Positions 1-10,231 of a stretch of DNA of 64,000 bases are shown in pieces (position 1 is the first letter of the stretch; the number at the start of each line of letters is the position of its first letter). Location: NCBI GenBank assembly GCA_021405325.1, contig QWII01000008.1:91852-155851 (forward strand). The letters run 5' to 3'. Origin of the DNA: Caldilinea sp. CFX5 (GTDB lineage: Bacteria > Chloroflexota > Anaerolineae > Caldilineales > Caldilineaceae). Position numbers and translations under genes: made by a program. Below the pieces are notes generated by a model that saw nothing but the letters and a program-made list of their open reading frames with translations, was not told the origin of the DNA and did no database searches.

Positions 1-829
1 AGCCGCAAAAATGCACCTGCGTCAGCAGATTCAGGTCGGCGGCGATCTTTTGCGGATCAGGGGTAAAGGCACTATCCTGCGCCGGCAGCTTGCCCGCAAT
101 CACCAGACGAACGGACGGATCGCCGCCCCGATCTAGATAACGTCGATAGGCGTGGAGCGTGGCGGTAACATTTTTGCGCACATCAAAACCGCCCAGGTAG
201 AGGAAAAAGCGGGCTGGTAACTTATATTTTTCCCGCACCGCAGCCAACAAAGCGGCGTCAGGCTGAGTATACTCAGCCTGATTCGCGCCGTTGTAAATGG
301 CATGAACCCGCTCACCAGGAATTTGCAAATGGGTGACAATATCCGCCGCTGCCGCTTGACTGACGGTGATGACCGCCGCCGCGCGTTTGGCCGTGTAGGC
401 GACCAGATCGGTGTAAAGCTGCTGAAGTTTTCCACCGCGGTAAGCTGGGGCCAGGCGATGAATAATGTCATGCACCGTCACCACCGTCGGGCAGGGTTGC
501 CAGAGCGGGCCCGCCCAATAGGGAATCCATAACGCATCAGCGTGTGCCTGTCGCGCCGCCCACGGCACCGTCACCTGCTCCCACCAGAGTTTGCGCAGGT
601 TTTTCGGCAATGCTGGCAAAGCGATCGAGTTGATCGTCACACCAGGCCAAGGCGCGTCTGCTTGACCAGTCAGCGCACCGTCTGGAACGAGCAAAGTCGC
701 TTGGATGCTCTTCGCCTGTGCTGCAAACTGCGCCATCAGGTGATGCAAATACTGTCCACTACCCGTAGTAAGCTGATTAAAAAACCAGCCGTTGACAACG
801 ATGTGAGTCACAATGCCAGTCTCATCCAT
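1..829 (-). CDS. Glycosyltransferase, GT4-like (3' end outside window)
   Basis: An open frame of 276 codons runs from an ATG at 829 off the left edge, so the C-terminal part is missing. The N-terminal Rossmann-like half contains TVVTVHDIIH followed by a helix and AAAVITVSQAAAADI, the usual donor-independent half of GT-B family 4 glycosyltransferases. The conserved start of the second domain follows (FFLYLGGFDVRKN, then VRLVIAGK). It would transfer an activated sugar at the cytoplasmic membrane face, perhaps to a polysaccharide or glycolipid; the substrate cannot be read from sequence. It lies downstream of an epimerase gene on the same strand, which fits a sugar-nucleotide/glycan context. No strong Shine-Dalgarno is seen before the ATG, so the start is moderately sure. 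Confidence 0.8.
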   Translation of the reverse strand, partial: MDETGIVTHIVVNGWFFNQLTTGSGQYLHHLMAQFAAQAKSIQATLLVPDGALTGQADAPWPGVTINSIALPALPKNLRKLWWEQVTVPWAARQAHADALWIPYWAGPLWQPCPTVVTVHDIIHRLAPAYRGGKLQQLYTDLVAYTAKRAAAVITVSQAAAADIVTHLQIPGERVHAIYNGANQAEYTQPDAALLAAVREKYKLPARFFLYLGGFDVRKNVTATLHAYRRYLDRGGDPSVRLVIAGKLPAQDSAFTPDPQKIAADLNLLTQVHFCG

Positions 830-862
830 TCTACCTGGTTCTTGTGGCAAAACGCTTTACTC

Positions 863-933
863 AACCGCAAAGGCGCAAAGCACGCAAAGAGGTTTTCTCC
901 TGTATTCTTTGCGATCTCTGCGTCTCTGCGGTT
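863..933. repeat. Inverted repeat with tandem CGCAAAG units
   Basis: The two 27-bp arms agree at about 22 positions and are each made of 9-bp steps containing CGCAAAG or CGCAGAG. The element fills the gap between the epimerase stop and the glycosyltransferase start and could act as a weak terminator on the minus strand. Confidence 0.6.
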
Positions 934-947
934 GTTTTAAAGCGTCA

Positions 948-1886
948 TCAGCCTTGTTGTCGCATCCAATTAACGACGCGTCGTAGCCCTTCTTCCAGGC
1001 TAACCTGCGCTTGCCAGCCGAGGGTGGCTTTGGCTTTGCTGCTGTCCAGGTAGGTCGCCAAGACCTCACCAACCGGGCGCGGCAGATATTCTGGCGTCAA
1101 CGGATAAGCGGTCAATTCGGTCAACACGCGATGAATTTGGTTGATGTCAGTCGGTATCCCGGTGCCGACGTTGAAAATACCCACGGCGTCGCTTTCCAAC
1201 GCCAACCGGTTGGCGCGGGCGACATCACCGACGTAGGTGAAATCGCGGGTCTGTTTGCCATCACCATTGATCTTGGTCGGTTTGCCGGCCAACATGGCGC
1301 CGGCAAAGATGGCAACGACGCCGGCTTCCCCCTTGCTGTCCTGGCGCGGGCCGTAGACATTGGGGTAGCGCAGGATTGCATAGGGCAAGCCGTAGTTGGC
1401 ATGGTAGAGATCGAGATGAAATTCCATGCTCAACTTGTTGGCGCCGTAGTTGTCCTTGGGGCGCGGCCACGTCGTCTCTTTGAAGGGCAATTTGCTGCCA
1501 TCCTCGCTGTACCCTTCGCCATAGACCGCGCCGCCAGTGCTGGCAAAGACGATCTTGCGGCAGTGATGCTTGCGAGCCAGTTCCAACAAGCCCAGCGTCC
1601 CCAGGATGTTGGTGGTGGCGTAGGTGATCGGGTCGTTCATACTCTCACGCACATTGGCCCGCGCCGCCTGATGGGAAATCGCTTCAATGCCTTCTTTGGC
1701 AAAAATGCGCGCCATCGCTGGCTGGTCACAAATATCCACTTCATAGAAAGTGGCGCCCGCCGGCACATTGCGCCGATGCCCCGTGTGCAAGCTATCCACA
1801 ATCACCACCTGATGACCGGCGGCCAACAACTCATCTGCAATATGGCTGCCGATAAAGCCGGCACCGCCGGTGACTAATACTTTCAT
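948..1886 (-). CDS. NAD-dependent sugar-nucleotide epimerase (UDP-glucose 4-epimerase-like)
   Basis: 312-residue extended short-chain dehydrogenase. The N-terminus has the NAD-binding loop VTGGAGFIGSH. The catalytic set is a Ser in FASTGGAVYG (around residue 120) and the Tyr-Lys pair in NYGANK (around 145-150). A later GTGIPTDINQ segment is typical of GalE/RmlB-like epimerases. The likely reaction is 4-epimerisation (or dehydration) of a UDP- or dTDP-sugar in the cytoplasm. The start is chosen at 1886 because GGGAGGT lies just upstream (1891-1897) and the first methionine begins the canonical MKVLVTGG; a start six codons earlier is open but has no ribosome site. It precedes the glycosyltransferase on the same strand. 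The exact sugar substrate is not determined. Confidence 0.88.
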   Translation of the reverse strand: MKVLVTGGAGFIGSHIADELLAAGHQVVIVDSLHTGHRRNVPAGATFYEVDICDQPAMARIFAKEGIEAISHQAARANVRESMNDPITYATTNILGTLGLLELARKHHCRKIVFASTGGAVYGEGYSEDGSKLPFKETTWPRPKDNYGANKLSMEFHLDLYHANYGLPYAILRYPNVYGPRQDSKGEAGVVAIFAGAMLAGKPTKINGDGKQTRDFTYVGDVARANRLALESDAVGIFNVGTGIPTDINQIHRVLTELTAYPLTPEYLPRPVGEVLATYLDSSKAKATLGWQAQVSLEEGLRRVVNWMRQQG

Positions 1887-1960
1887 GCAGACCTCCCTGT
1901 CCATTGTCTACTGAAATCAATTTTTGCGCAAAGTCTTGTTCTGTAAAATGACCTACGTCG

Positions 1961-1989
1961 ATTATAGCGGTGTTCCTTGCGAAAAGTTG
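1961..1989 (-). promoter_or_regulatory. Possible promoter of the epimerase gene
   Basis: A perfect TATAAT lies on the minus strand at 1961-1966, about 75 bp before the epimerase start. No good -35 element is seen at 16-18 bp spacing, so this is tentative. Confidence 0.3.
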
Positions 1990-2064
1990 TTTCGCAATCT
2001 TTGCAGATTTTGACCGCAGCCGATAGAAAAAGTTCCAGCGAAGATACAATAGACCAGCCGGGAG

Positions 2065-2095
2065 TTGTGGATAACTGGGGCGAATCGGCTATACT
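2065..2095 (+). promoter_or_regulatory. Possible promoter of the SsnA-like gene
   Basis: TATACT at 2090-2095 could be a -10 element, 52 bp before the start. The only -35 candidate is TTGTGG at 2065-2070, 19 bp away, so confidence is low. Confidence 0.3.
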
Positions 2096-2146
2096 ATAGG
2101 CGCCAAACCCAGCTTTCATCCAACCATGCGTACCCAGGAGGCAACG

Positions 2147-3478
2147 ATGCTTATCCACAATGCCACGGTCATCACCTTTGATGACCAGAACCAGATCATC
2201 GAAAATGGCGCCGTCCATTTTACCGACGACGCTATTGATGCCGTCGGTGACAGCCGCTCATTACTAAGTCAATACCCGAACGACCAGCAGTGGGACGCGC
2301 ACGGCATGGTCTTGATGCCCGGCCAAATCTGCGCCCACACCCATTTCTATGGCGCCTTTGCCCGTGGCATGTACATTCCCGGGGCGCCGGCTAAAGATTT
2401 TCCCGAAATTCTCGAACGGCTCTGGTGGCGGCTGGACAAAGCGCTGGAGCTGGCCGGGGTGCAAAGCTCGGCGGAGGTCTGTTTGGTCGATGCCATTCGT
2501 AACGGCACCACCACCTTGATCGACCACCACGCCAGCCAACGCGCCATCGACGGCAGCCTCGACGCCATTGCTGATGCCGTCACCGCCAGTGGTCTCCGGG
2601 CAGCGCTCTGCTATGAGGTCACTGACCGTGATGGTCTTGACGCGGCCCAAGCCGGCATTCGGGAAAACAGCCGCTTTATCCAAAAGGTCAAAGCGGACGC
2701 CAACCAAAAACGGCTGGCTGCCACCTTTGGTCTGCACGCCAGTATGACCTTATCGGATGATACGCTCACCGCTTGCGCCGCTGAAGCAAAGCGTTTTCAT
2801 GTTCATGTGGCCGAACATCCGGCGGATGAGGATGACAGCGTTGCGCGTTCAGGCAAACGGACGGTTGAACGTCTGCATGACTTTGGCATCACCGGCCCAG
2901 AAAGCATCATGGCGCACTGTATTCATATTGACACTTGGGAAATGGCCTTGTTGAAGGAAACGGGAACGTTTGTCACTCACCAGCCGCGTTCCAACATGAA
3001 CAACGCAGTGGGCGCCGCTGATATTACAACCATGTTGCGCGGCAACATGCCGCTCTGTCTGGGCAACGACGGCTTTAGCAATGATATGTTTACCGAAATG
3101 AAGGTGGCGGATCTGCTGCAAAAAGTGAGCTACAGCGACCCCCGCTACTTAGGGGCGGACAAAGTGATCCAGATGGCCGTTTACAACAATCGACGGTTGG
3201 CCGGCCGCTTCTTTGAAAAACCGGTGGGCGTCATTGCACCGGGCGCCTATGCCGATCTAATTCTGCTGGACTACTATCCGACTACCCCGCTCAGTAGCGC
3301 CAATCTACCCTGGCATATTCTCTTTGGCGTCAGCGGCGGTCATGTCCACAGCACCATTGCCCACGGCCAGGTGCTGATGCGCAATCGCGAAGTGTTAACG
3401 ATGGATGAAGCCGCGCTTACGGCGCGCAGTCGGGAAGTGGCAAAACAGACGTGGGAGCGGTATTGGGCGATGTTTTAA
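2147..3478 (+). CDS. ssnA: Amidohydrolase of the SsnA/chlorohydrolase type
   Basis: 443-residue metal-dependent hydrolase with a TIM-barrel fold. The ligands of the amidohydrolase superfamily are visible: AHTHFYGAFARG (HxH), the middle histidines in HVHVAEH and AHCIH, and the aspartate in LGNDGFSND. The composite domain strands at the ends (MLIHNATVITFDD and GAYADLILLDYYP) are also present. The closest family I recognise is the SsnA aminohydrolases, related to guanine deaminase and chlorohydrolases, whose substrate is poorly known. The start is set at 2147 after AGGAGG at 2136-2141, seven codons inside the longest frame. It is a single gene closed by a perfect hairpin. Substrate: unknown; a nucleobase or similar amine-bearing ring is the family expectation. 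Confidence 0.85.
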   Translation: MLIHNATVITFDDQNQIIENGAVHFTDDAIDAVGDSRSLLSQYPNDQQWDAHGMVLMPGQICAHTHFYGAFARGMYIPGAPAKDFPEILERLWWRLDKALELAGVQSSAEVCLVDAIRNGTTTLIDHHASQRAIDGSLDAIADAVTASGLRAALCYEVTDRDGLDAAQAGIRENSRFIQKVKADANQKRLAATFGLHASMTLSDDTLTACAAEAKRFHVHVAEHPADEDDSVARSGKRTVERLHDFGITGPESIMAHCIHIDTWEMALLKETGTFVTHQPRSNMNNAVGAADITTMLRGNMPLCLGNDGFSNDMFTEMKVADLLQKVSYSDPRYLGADKVIQMAVYNNRRLAGRFFEKPVGVIAPGAYADLILLDYYPTTPLSSANLPWHILFGVSGGHVHSTIAHGQVLMRNREVLTMDEAALTARSREVAKQTWERYWAMF

Positions 3479-3480
3479 GG

Positions 3481-3546
3481 AACAATCAATCACCGAATCA
3501 CCCAATCACCGTTGTTGGTGATTGGGTGATTCGGTGATTGATTGTT
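3481..3546. terminator. Bidirectional terminator-like hairpin, 30-bp perfect arms
   Basis: Arms 3481-3510 and 3517-3546 are perfectly complementary around the 6-nt loop GTTGTT. The arms consist of tandem octamers (GGTGATTG/GGTGATTC). It starts 3 bp after the aminohydrolase stop, and its far arm overlaps the stop codon of the convergent ctaB gene at 3545-3547. Confidence 0.8.
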
Positions 3547-4525
3547 AGAACGGCAGCCGCCAATGAAAATCCAACAACGTCGCCGGCGCCTGGTAGAAAA
3601 GGTGGTCAATGCCCATGGCCAGGAAGAGCAGGGCCAGATAGAGCAGGCTGTAGCGGTAGAGACCCCAGATGGTGGCATTGTTCGGGTGACGCCAAATGGC
3701 AATCGCCATGCCGAGGAAGATACCGTTCAAGAGCAACGCTGCAACCAGGTAAACTGGGCCTAAGAGAAAAAGAAAGTAGGGGGCCAGGCTGCACAAAAAG
3801 AGTAAAATGCTATAGAGAACGATTTGGTGATGAGTCTCCCGTTCCCCCGCCACCACCGGCAACATGGGTACACCGGCGGCCCGGTATTCTTTTTGTCGCA
3901 TTAACGCCAGCGCCCAGAAGTGGGGCGGCGTCCAGTAAAAGACGATGATAAAGAGCAGCACCGGTAACAGCGAAATTTCATTCGCTACGGCGGCCCAACC
4001 CACCAATGGCGGCACCGCCCCGGCTGCGCCCCCAATGACAATATTCTGTGTACTCGACCGCTTGAGGACAAGTGTATAGAGAAAAACATAGTAAAGAATA
4101 CCGGCAAAAGCGATCAAGGCCGACAACAGGTTTACCGTCAACCAGAGTTGGACAAAACTAAGTATGCTCAACCCAATGCCAAAGAGCAAGACCTGAACTG
4201 GCCGCATCCGCCCGCTGGGCAAAGGCCGTTGGCGCGTGCGCATCATCACATGATCAATATCGCGATCAACATACTGGTTGATCGTGTTAGCCCCACCGGC
4301 GGCTAAAAAACCGCCCAATAGCGTCCAGAAGATCAATAACGGGCTGGGTGGTGTTGAACCGGCCAGAAACATTGGCACCAACGTCACGGCCAGTAATAAG
4401 GAGATCACACGCGGCTTGGTCAATGCAATGTAGTCACGGAGAGAGTGTTGCACCGGCAGGATCGTACCCTCCCCCAACGGCTGTTCCAGTCGCTGATCCT
4501 CTTTGATCACAGAAGTGCGTAGCAT
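3545..4525 (-). CDS. ctaB: Protoheme IX farnesyltransferase (heme o synthase)
   Basis: 326-residue integral membrane prenyltransferase of the UbiA superfamily. It farnesylates heme b to heme o, the precursor of heme a for the oxidase encoded upstream. The first aspartate-rich motif is NQYVDRDIDHVMMRT (around residues 84-98), followed by RPLPSGRM. A second loop lies around LPVVAGERETH, and about eight hydrophobic segments follow. Length and motifs match CtaB/Cox10. It is the last gene of the minus-strand cox cluster, 106 bp after the SURF1 gene and separated from it by a TCGACAAGCTC-loop hairpin. Its stop codon is formed by the arm of the terminator hairpin. Confidence 0.95.
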   Translation of the reverse strand: MLRTSVIKEDQRLEQPLGEGTILPVQHSLRDYIALTKPRVISLLLAVTLVPMFLAGSTPPSPLLIFWTLLGGFLAAGGANTINQYVDRDIDHVMMRTRQRPLPSGRMRPVQVLLFGIGLSILSFVQLWLTVNLLSALIAFAGILYYVFLYTLVLKRSSTQNIVIGGAAGAVPPLVGWAAVANEISLLPVLLFIIVFYWTPPHFWALALMRQKEYRAAGVPMLPVVAGERETHHQIVLYSILLFLCSLAPYFLFLLGPVYLVAALLLNGIFLGMAIAIWRHPNNATIWGLYRYSLLYLALLFLAMGIDHLFYQAPATLLDFHWRLPF

Positions 4526-4579
4526 GAACTTTCCTTACAGCTTAATGACTCGTCTACTGAAATAGATTTTCGTTAGTTG

Positions 4580-4628
4580 GTTGGTTCATTGGTTGGTTGA
4601 GCTTGTCGAAACCAACCAATGAACCAAC
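4580..4628 (-). repeat. Stop-adjacent hairpin, TCGACAAGCTC-loop family (copy 1)
   Basis: Perfect 19-bp arms (4580-4598 and 4610-4628) enclose an 11-nt loop that reads TCGACAAGCTC on the minus (sense) strand. It begins 3 nt past the SURF1 stop. The arms are made of GGTT steps and differ from the arms of the other copies. Confidence 0.8.
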
Positions 4629-4631
4629 TCT

Positions 4632-5435
4632 TCATGACAGCGCCGGCGCATCTACCGATGGGTCGGGGCTGGCCGCAGCACGTTCTTGCTGTTGTTGCGT
4701 CCGCTCTCTGCGCTTCTCCTGATAGGCAATATAGGGCAGATAGCCGCCGCCTAAGATGGCTGCAAACATAAACCATTGCAGCGCATAACTAAAGTGGTTG
4801 CCTTCGGTAATAGCAAAAGGGACATCCCGATAGGGCAAAGCGTCGTAGCCCCGCCCCGGTTCCGGCAACTGGAGCAGAAAGACCGGCAACAGTTCGTAGG
4901 GCATCTGGCGCTGTATCGCCGCAATGTCCACACGGAACCACTCGGTCTGTGGCCCTGCCGGCGTCGCCGCCCCCGGCAAGATCTGCGATTTCTGTAACAT
5001 GCCCACAATGGTGGCTTCACCGGTCGCTTCGTTAAATTGCGGCCACTGTTCCGGTTTTGATTCACTATAGGGAATCCAGCCGCGCACCACTAGAATGGCC
5101 TGTCCGTCGGACAATAAGAGGGGCGTCACCAACTTCACACCGGGCGCACTCTCACGGTTTTGATTTTTTAGCGCCACCTGATTGCCATAATCAAACGTGC
5201 CGGTGGCCGCAATGCGTCGGTAGCCGACCTCATCCAAATTGGTCGGCAAGGCAGATTCATTCAGCTTCAACGGCTCCTGATCCCACCGCGACGCGACTAG
5301 TTGATTAAAGGCGCGCCGCTCCTCTAGACGATGTAGTTGCCAGATGCCCAAACGCACCAGCACATAGACCCCAGCGATGACCAATAAGGTCACATACCAC
5401 CAGCGCCGGCTAAATAATTTTGTCACAACCATCAT
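4632..5435 (-). CDS. SURF1 family cytochrome oxidase assembly protein
   Basis: 267-residue membrane protein with the SURF1 layout: one transmembrane segment near the N-terminus (WWYVTLLVIAGVYVLVRLG, ending in the conserved GIWQLHRLEERRAFN), a large extracytoplasmic domain with LLLSDGQAILVVRGWIP, and a second segment near the C-terminus (YALQWFMFAAILGGGYLPY). SURF1 proteins help heme a insertion and COX I maturation. The start at 5435 is preferred because AAGGA lies 8 nt upstream; a further 41 upstream codons are open but have no membrane or family signal. The gene lies between ctaB and the FixH-like gene in the cox cluster. The C-terminal tail is charged and glutamine-rich. Confidence 0.9.
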   Translation of the reverse strand: MMVVTKLFSRRWWYVTLLVIAGVYVLVRLGIWQLHRLEERRAFNQLVASRWDQEPLKLNESALPTNLDEVGYRRIAATGTFDYGNQVALKNQNRESAPGVKLVTPLLLSDGQAILVVRGWIPYSESKPEQWPQFNEATGEATIVGMLQKSQILPGAATPAGPQTEWFRVDIAAIQRQMPYELLPVFLLQLPEPGRGYDALPYRDVPFAITEGNHFSYALQWFMFAAILGGGYLPYIAYQEKRRERTQQQQERAAASPDPSVDAPALS

Positions 5436-5518
5436 AGTCCATATCCTTAACCAACAGACAACAACAGATTTAGGTAGCAACTGATGTTTTACAAGTCGGA
5501 GGACAAATCCGTTACTTC

Positions 5519-6076
5519 CTACATCCGTTGTTGTGGGTTGGCTTGCATTCGGTTCCAAAGACCGATTAACCCCAACAGCGCAATCAACAACAGGCCAGCG
5601 GCAACGATCAAATACCAGTTGATCTGGCGAGCGGCCAGCACCTCGCTGACAAAAGCGACGCTGCCGTTGCCCGCTGTACCGCTCACTTCAATTGTAAAGC
5701 GCCACTCACCGGTGGTCGGCAAGGTTGCATCCGCTTCGTAATAATAGCTGCCCAGTTGTTCTTGGAGAAGAGCCGCTACTTGTATCGGCGCCATCTCGCC
5801 GGTCGTCGGCGCCAGGTAGACAGTAACGGTTGCGTCGGTGACAGCTTCATCCAATCCCCCCGCGTTCTTCGCCGCTGCGACAACACCAATGGACAGGTGT
5901 ATATCGCCGACGCGCAATGGATCCGGCTGTGTCCAGGCAAAGACACGGTAGGGGCCGACAACTTCATCAGTCAAGCGCGGTACGCCGCCGCCGTGGGCAG
6001 CGAGGGGCGCCGTGAGCAGAGCAACTGTAATGAAGCAGCTAACGGCGATCACGAACCAGCGTTGCTTATGAAACAT
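5519..6076 (-). CDS. Membrane-anchored FixH/YtkA-like protein of the cox cluster
   Basis: 185-residue protein with a signal or anchor segment (WFVIAVSCFITVALLTAP) followed by AAHGGG, one extracytoplasmic beta-rich domain, and a C-terminal transmembrane helix (NWYLIVAAGLLLIALLG). The domain starts with PYRVFAWTQPDPLRVGDIHLS and ends with TTGEWRFTIEVSG, which resembles the FixH/YtkA/CopC-like immunoglobulin folds often found beside CtaG. A role in copper delivery to the oxidase is an inference from context. The start at 6076 overlaps the end of ctaG by 11 bp, which suggests translational coupling; no Shine-Dalgarno is seen. Confidence 0.65.
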   Translation of the reverse strand: MFHKQRWFVIAVSCFITVALLTAPLAAHGGGVPRLTDEVVGPYRVFAWTQPDPLRVGDIHLSIGVVAAAKNAGGLDEAVTDATVTVYLAPTTGEMAPIQVAALLQEQLGSYYYEADATLPTTGEWRFTIEVSGTAGNGSVAFVSEVLAARQINWYLIVAAGLLLIALLGLIGLWNRMQANPQQRM

Positions 6077-7019
6077 CGGTTGAAGAGGGGAGAGCTGTCG
6101 ATTGCACACGCCGCCATCGATTCTGCCGCGCCCGGTGTTCCAACCCAGGGGCAATCATCGCTTCTTCCCGATCCCAGTTAGGAACGGCGGACGGTGCTTT
6201 CTTTTCGCTACGCATGGCACGCGCCAGCAAAAAGATAACGGCCAGCACTAACATTTCGCTGCCTGATGTCCACATAATCACACCGGCGGTGGACTGATCG
6301 GCCAACGCCGTAAAGCCCCAAATGCGCGGCACGGTGGCGTAATAGGGATAAATCACCTCGTGTGCCGTGGCAATCGTAATGCCGACCGCCATGTTCACCG
6401 GAATGACGCCAATCACCATCATGATACGACCCCAGAGGGAGGCGCCGTGCAAATGCGGTGCGGCATCAATCACTAACCACCAGAAGAGCATTGCTGTGCC
6501 AAAAAAGGTGAGATGCTGAATGTCATGCACCCAAGCATGGCGTAACGCCAGGTCATACAACATAGGATCATGCCAACCGCCGTAGACCGCTACAAAGGCC
6601 ATCCAGACAAAAGCCGGCTGGGTCAACATCTGTAGCCCGCTGCGCACCAAAGAAGCCTGGGCAAATTGTCGCCCTACCCAGCGCCGTACAGGCGCCGGCA
6701 AGCCCCAGAGGAGCAAAGGAAAGGGCGCGCCCAACCAAAGCAGCGGCGCCGACACCATGATCGTAATCATGTGTTGCAGCATGTGCATGAAAAAAAGCTG
6801 ACCGCCCAACGGATCGATGGGCGACATGAGCGCAAGCGCCAATGTGAAAATCCCACTCCAGTAAGCGACCAGCCGTCTGCGCTTGGCGACCTTGACCCTG
6901 CCCCGTTGGCGTAGACGCCACCAGCCTATCGTGTAGAGGGTTACAAAAGTCAGCAATACCAGCGTAATATCCAAGCGCCAATCCCAAGGCGAGAGCAGCG
7001 CTCGTAGTAGAGGATGCAT
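6066..7019 (-). CDS. ctaG: Cytochrome c oxidase assembly factor CtaG (caa3 type)
   Basis: 317-residue polytopic protein with about seven hydrophobic helices. The histidine-rich FFMHMLQHMITIMVSAPLLW (around residues 76-95) and the later segments HDIQHLTFFGTAMLFWW and ISHEVIYPYYA-like loop are typical of the caa3_CtaG family, which is needed for CuB/CuA maturation in caa3-class oxidases. It lies between coxIII and the FixH-like gene in the cox cluster. A 237-bp gap separates it from coxIII and is filled by nested palindromes (7051-7247). The C-terminal tail of about 50 residues is hydrophilic. Family assignment is firm; its exact metal-binding role is from family knowledge. Confidence 0.92.
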   Translation of the reverse strand: MHPLLRALLSPWDWRLDITLVLLTFVTLYTIGWWRLRQRGRVKVAKRRRLVAYWSGIFTLALALMSPIDPLGGQLFFMHMLQHMITIMVSAPLLWLGAPFPLLLWGLPAPVRRWVGRQFAQASLVRSGLQMLTQPAFVWMAFVAVYGGWHDPMLYDLALRHAWVHDIQHLTFFGTAMLFWWLVIDAAPHLHGASLWGRIMMVIGVIPVNMAVGITIATAHEVIYPYYATVPRIWGFTALADQSTAGVIMWTSGSEMLVLAVIFLLARAMRSEKKAPSAVPNWDREEAMIAPGLEHRARQNRWRRVQSTALPSSTDVS

Positions 7020-7050
7020 AATTGGTAAATTAATAATAGATCCTAACCCA

Positions 7051-7247
7051 CGCTGTCAGCGGATTCGGGGAACAGCTTGAACGAATATGTAAATAATCCG
7101 TAACTACTAAGCCCACCCGCTCCTAGCCAGTCACGGACTGGCTAGGAGCGAGCTTGGTAGTTACAATAATCCGTTCTTTAGGTTGCTTGTTAGAACGGAT
7201 TTCTGCGAGTCATCCGCTCAATTCGTTCCCTGAATCTGCTGACAGCG
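7051..7247. repeat. Nested inverted repeats between ctaG and coxIII
   Basis: The outer arms 7051-7073 and 7225-7247 match at 21 of 23 positions (starting CGCTGTCAGC). Inside lie a GTAACTAC-ended element (7100-7164) and a small CCGTTC/GAACGG hairpin (7171-7198). The gap has no gene; the whole spacer is palindrome within palindrome. Confidence 0.75.
7100..7164. mobile_element. GTAACTAC-ended palindromic element with 8-bp direct repeats
   Basis: The ends GTAACTACTAAGC and GCTTGGTAGTTAC are inverted repeats (one mismatch). The interior is a 13-bp hairpin with arm GCTCCTAGCCAGT. The element is flanked by exact direct repeats AATAATCC at 7092-7099 and 7165-7172, as expected of a target-site duplication. 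It carries no coding capacity. A second element with the same ends lies at 18586-18688. Confidence 0.7.
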
Positions 7248-7256
7248 CACCTTCCA

Positions 7257-7853
7257 TCAATGATGCGCCTGTGTACCGATCAAGTAGATAGCCGGGTAGA
7301 AGAAGATCCAGACCAGATCGACAAAGTGCCAGTAGATGGCGCAGGCTTCGACGCCCCAATGTTCCTGTGGCGAGAAGTGACCCTTGCGGCCCAAATTCCA
7401 GACAATGGCGATAAAGCCGACGCCGCTTAGAACGTGGATGGCGTGCATCCCCGTCATGGCAAAGACGACGGCGCCATATTTGTCACCCCACGGCGTCAAG
7501 TGACCTTCATAAATGCTGGGGAAGAGACCCCATTCAAAGATCAGCACACCGAAGAAGAAGACAATCCCCAGGACAGCCGTCACCACCAGCCCATTCAGAA
7601 AGGTGCGGCGGTCGCCATGTTCAATCGCCGTTTCGGAAATATTCATCGACACGCTGCTAAGGAGCAGCACAACAGTGATGATCAACCCAATTAATTGGTT
7701 GGCTTCCGGGCGGGTTGGCCCCCACAAATAGAAGCGGGTCGCCAGCAATCCACCAAAGAGAAAAACTTCGGACAGGAAGAAGAGCCACAATCCCATGCGA
7801 TTGTTGCGCAGAGCGATCGCATAATGCTCGGCCCGACTTGTAATGGCAGCCAT
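7257..7853 (-). CDS. ctaE: Cytochrome c oxidase subunit III
   Basis: 198-residue five-helix COX III of the short bacterial type. It shows the family segments LWLFFLSEVFLFGGLLATRF, GMHAIHVLSGVGFIAIVWNLG and YWHFVDLVWIFFYPAIYLIG, the last with the conserved H-F-V-D-x-V-W. It stabilises subunit I in the cytoplasmic membrane. It follows the subunit IV gene by 3 bp on the minus strand, so both are surely cotranscribed. The start ATG has no strong ribosome site, which fits coupling to the upstream gene. Confidence 0.95.
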   Translation of the reverse strand: MAAITSRAEHYAIALRNNRMGLWLFFLSEVFLFGGLLATRFYLWGPTRPEANQLIGLIITVVLLLSSVSMNISETAIEHGDRRTFLNGLVVTAVLGIVFFFGVLIFEWGLFPSIYEGHLTPWGDKYGAVVFAMTGMHAIHVLSGVGFIAIVWNLGRKGHFSPQEHWGVEACAIYWHFVDLVWIFFYPAIYLIGTQAHH

Positions 7854-7856
7854 GAT

Positions 7857-8069
7857 TTAGTGTCCCTCCTCTGCTGTCCAGAGTCGTGAAATGTGCATAT
7901 AAAAGTTAACAACAAAATAAGCTTTGAGTAAACCGAGTAGTAACAAGAGGGCTGCACCACTATTGTAATGGGCAACCACATATTCGATCCAGGTCAATAC
8001 GGCTAAGACGACTGCTACCACAAGGCTTGTGCGAAAGGCAGCGCTCTTACTCTTTTTCTGACTGCTCAT
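7857..8069 (-). CDS. ctaF: Cytochrome c oxidase subunit IV-like small membrane protein
   Basis: 70-residue protein with two or three hydrophobic helices (TSLVVAVVLAVLTWIEYVVAH and ALLLLLGLLKAYFVVNFYMHI) and a short C-terminal tail. The K-A-x-x-V-x-x-x-Y-M-H pattern is typical of prokaryotic COX subunit IV (COX4_pro). The start at 8069 is set by GGGGGAGAG just upstream; 15 upstream codons are open but lie in repeat-flanked sequence. It lies between coxI and coxIII, the usual place for this subunit. Confidence 0.85.
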   Translation of the reverse strand: MSSQKKSKSAAFRTSLVVAVVLAVLTWIEYVVAHYNSGAALLLLLGLLKAYFVVNFYMHISRLWTAEEGH

Positions 8070-8084
8070 CTCTCCCCCAAATAA

Positions 8085-8217
8085 AGACAAGGAGACAAGG
8101 AGACAAGGAGACAAGGAGACAAGGAGATAAGGAGAACAGAAGTCAGAAGTGGGCTGGACGCCTACCTGTCTACCTGTCTACCTGTCTACCTATCTACCTA
8201 TCTACCTGTCTACCTGT
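8085..8217. repeat. Two octamer tandem arrays between coxI and coxIV
   Basis: Array A (8085-8132) has five exact copies of AGACAAGG and one variant. Array B (8162-8217) has seven copies of CTACCTGT or CTACCTAT. The reverse complement of unit B matches unit A in phase at 6 of 8 bases, so they form an imperfect hairpin. Unit B is the same octamer as the arms of the mraZ leader hairpin. Confidence 0.75.
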
Positions 8218-8232
8218 CACAAAATTGAACGA

Positions 8233-10116
<1,884 letters not shown>

Positions 10117-10231
10117 AGAAGAATACTCCTTCACCTGCGTTTCATGCACGCCACGGAAGCTATAATCCGTAGTAAAGTTTAGTCTTTGCCTTCTAGCCCA
10201 AAGAGCAAAGCCTTCACTACAATAATTTTCC

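Noticed and set aside
8085..8217. Tandem octamers considered as a CRISPR array
   Set aside because: Units are 8 bp with no unique spacers, and no cas genes are present.
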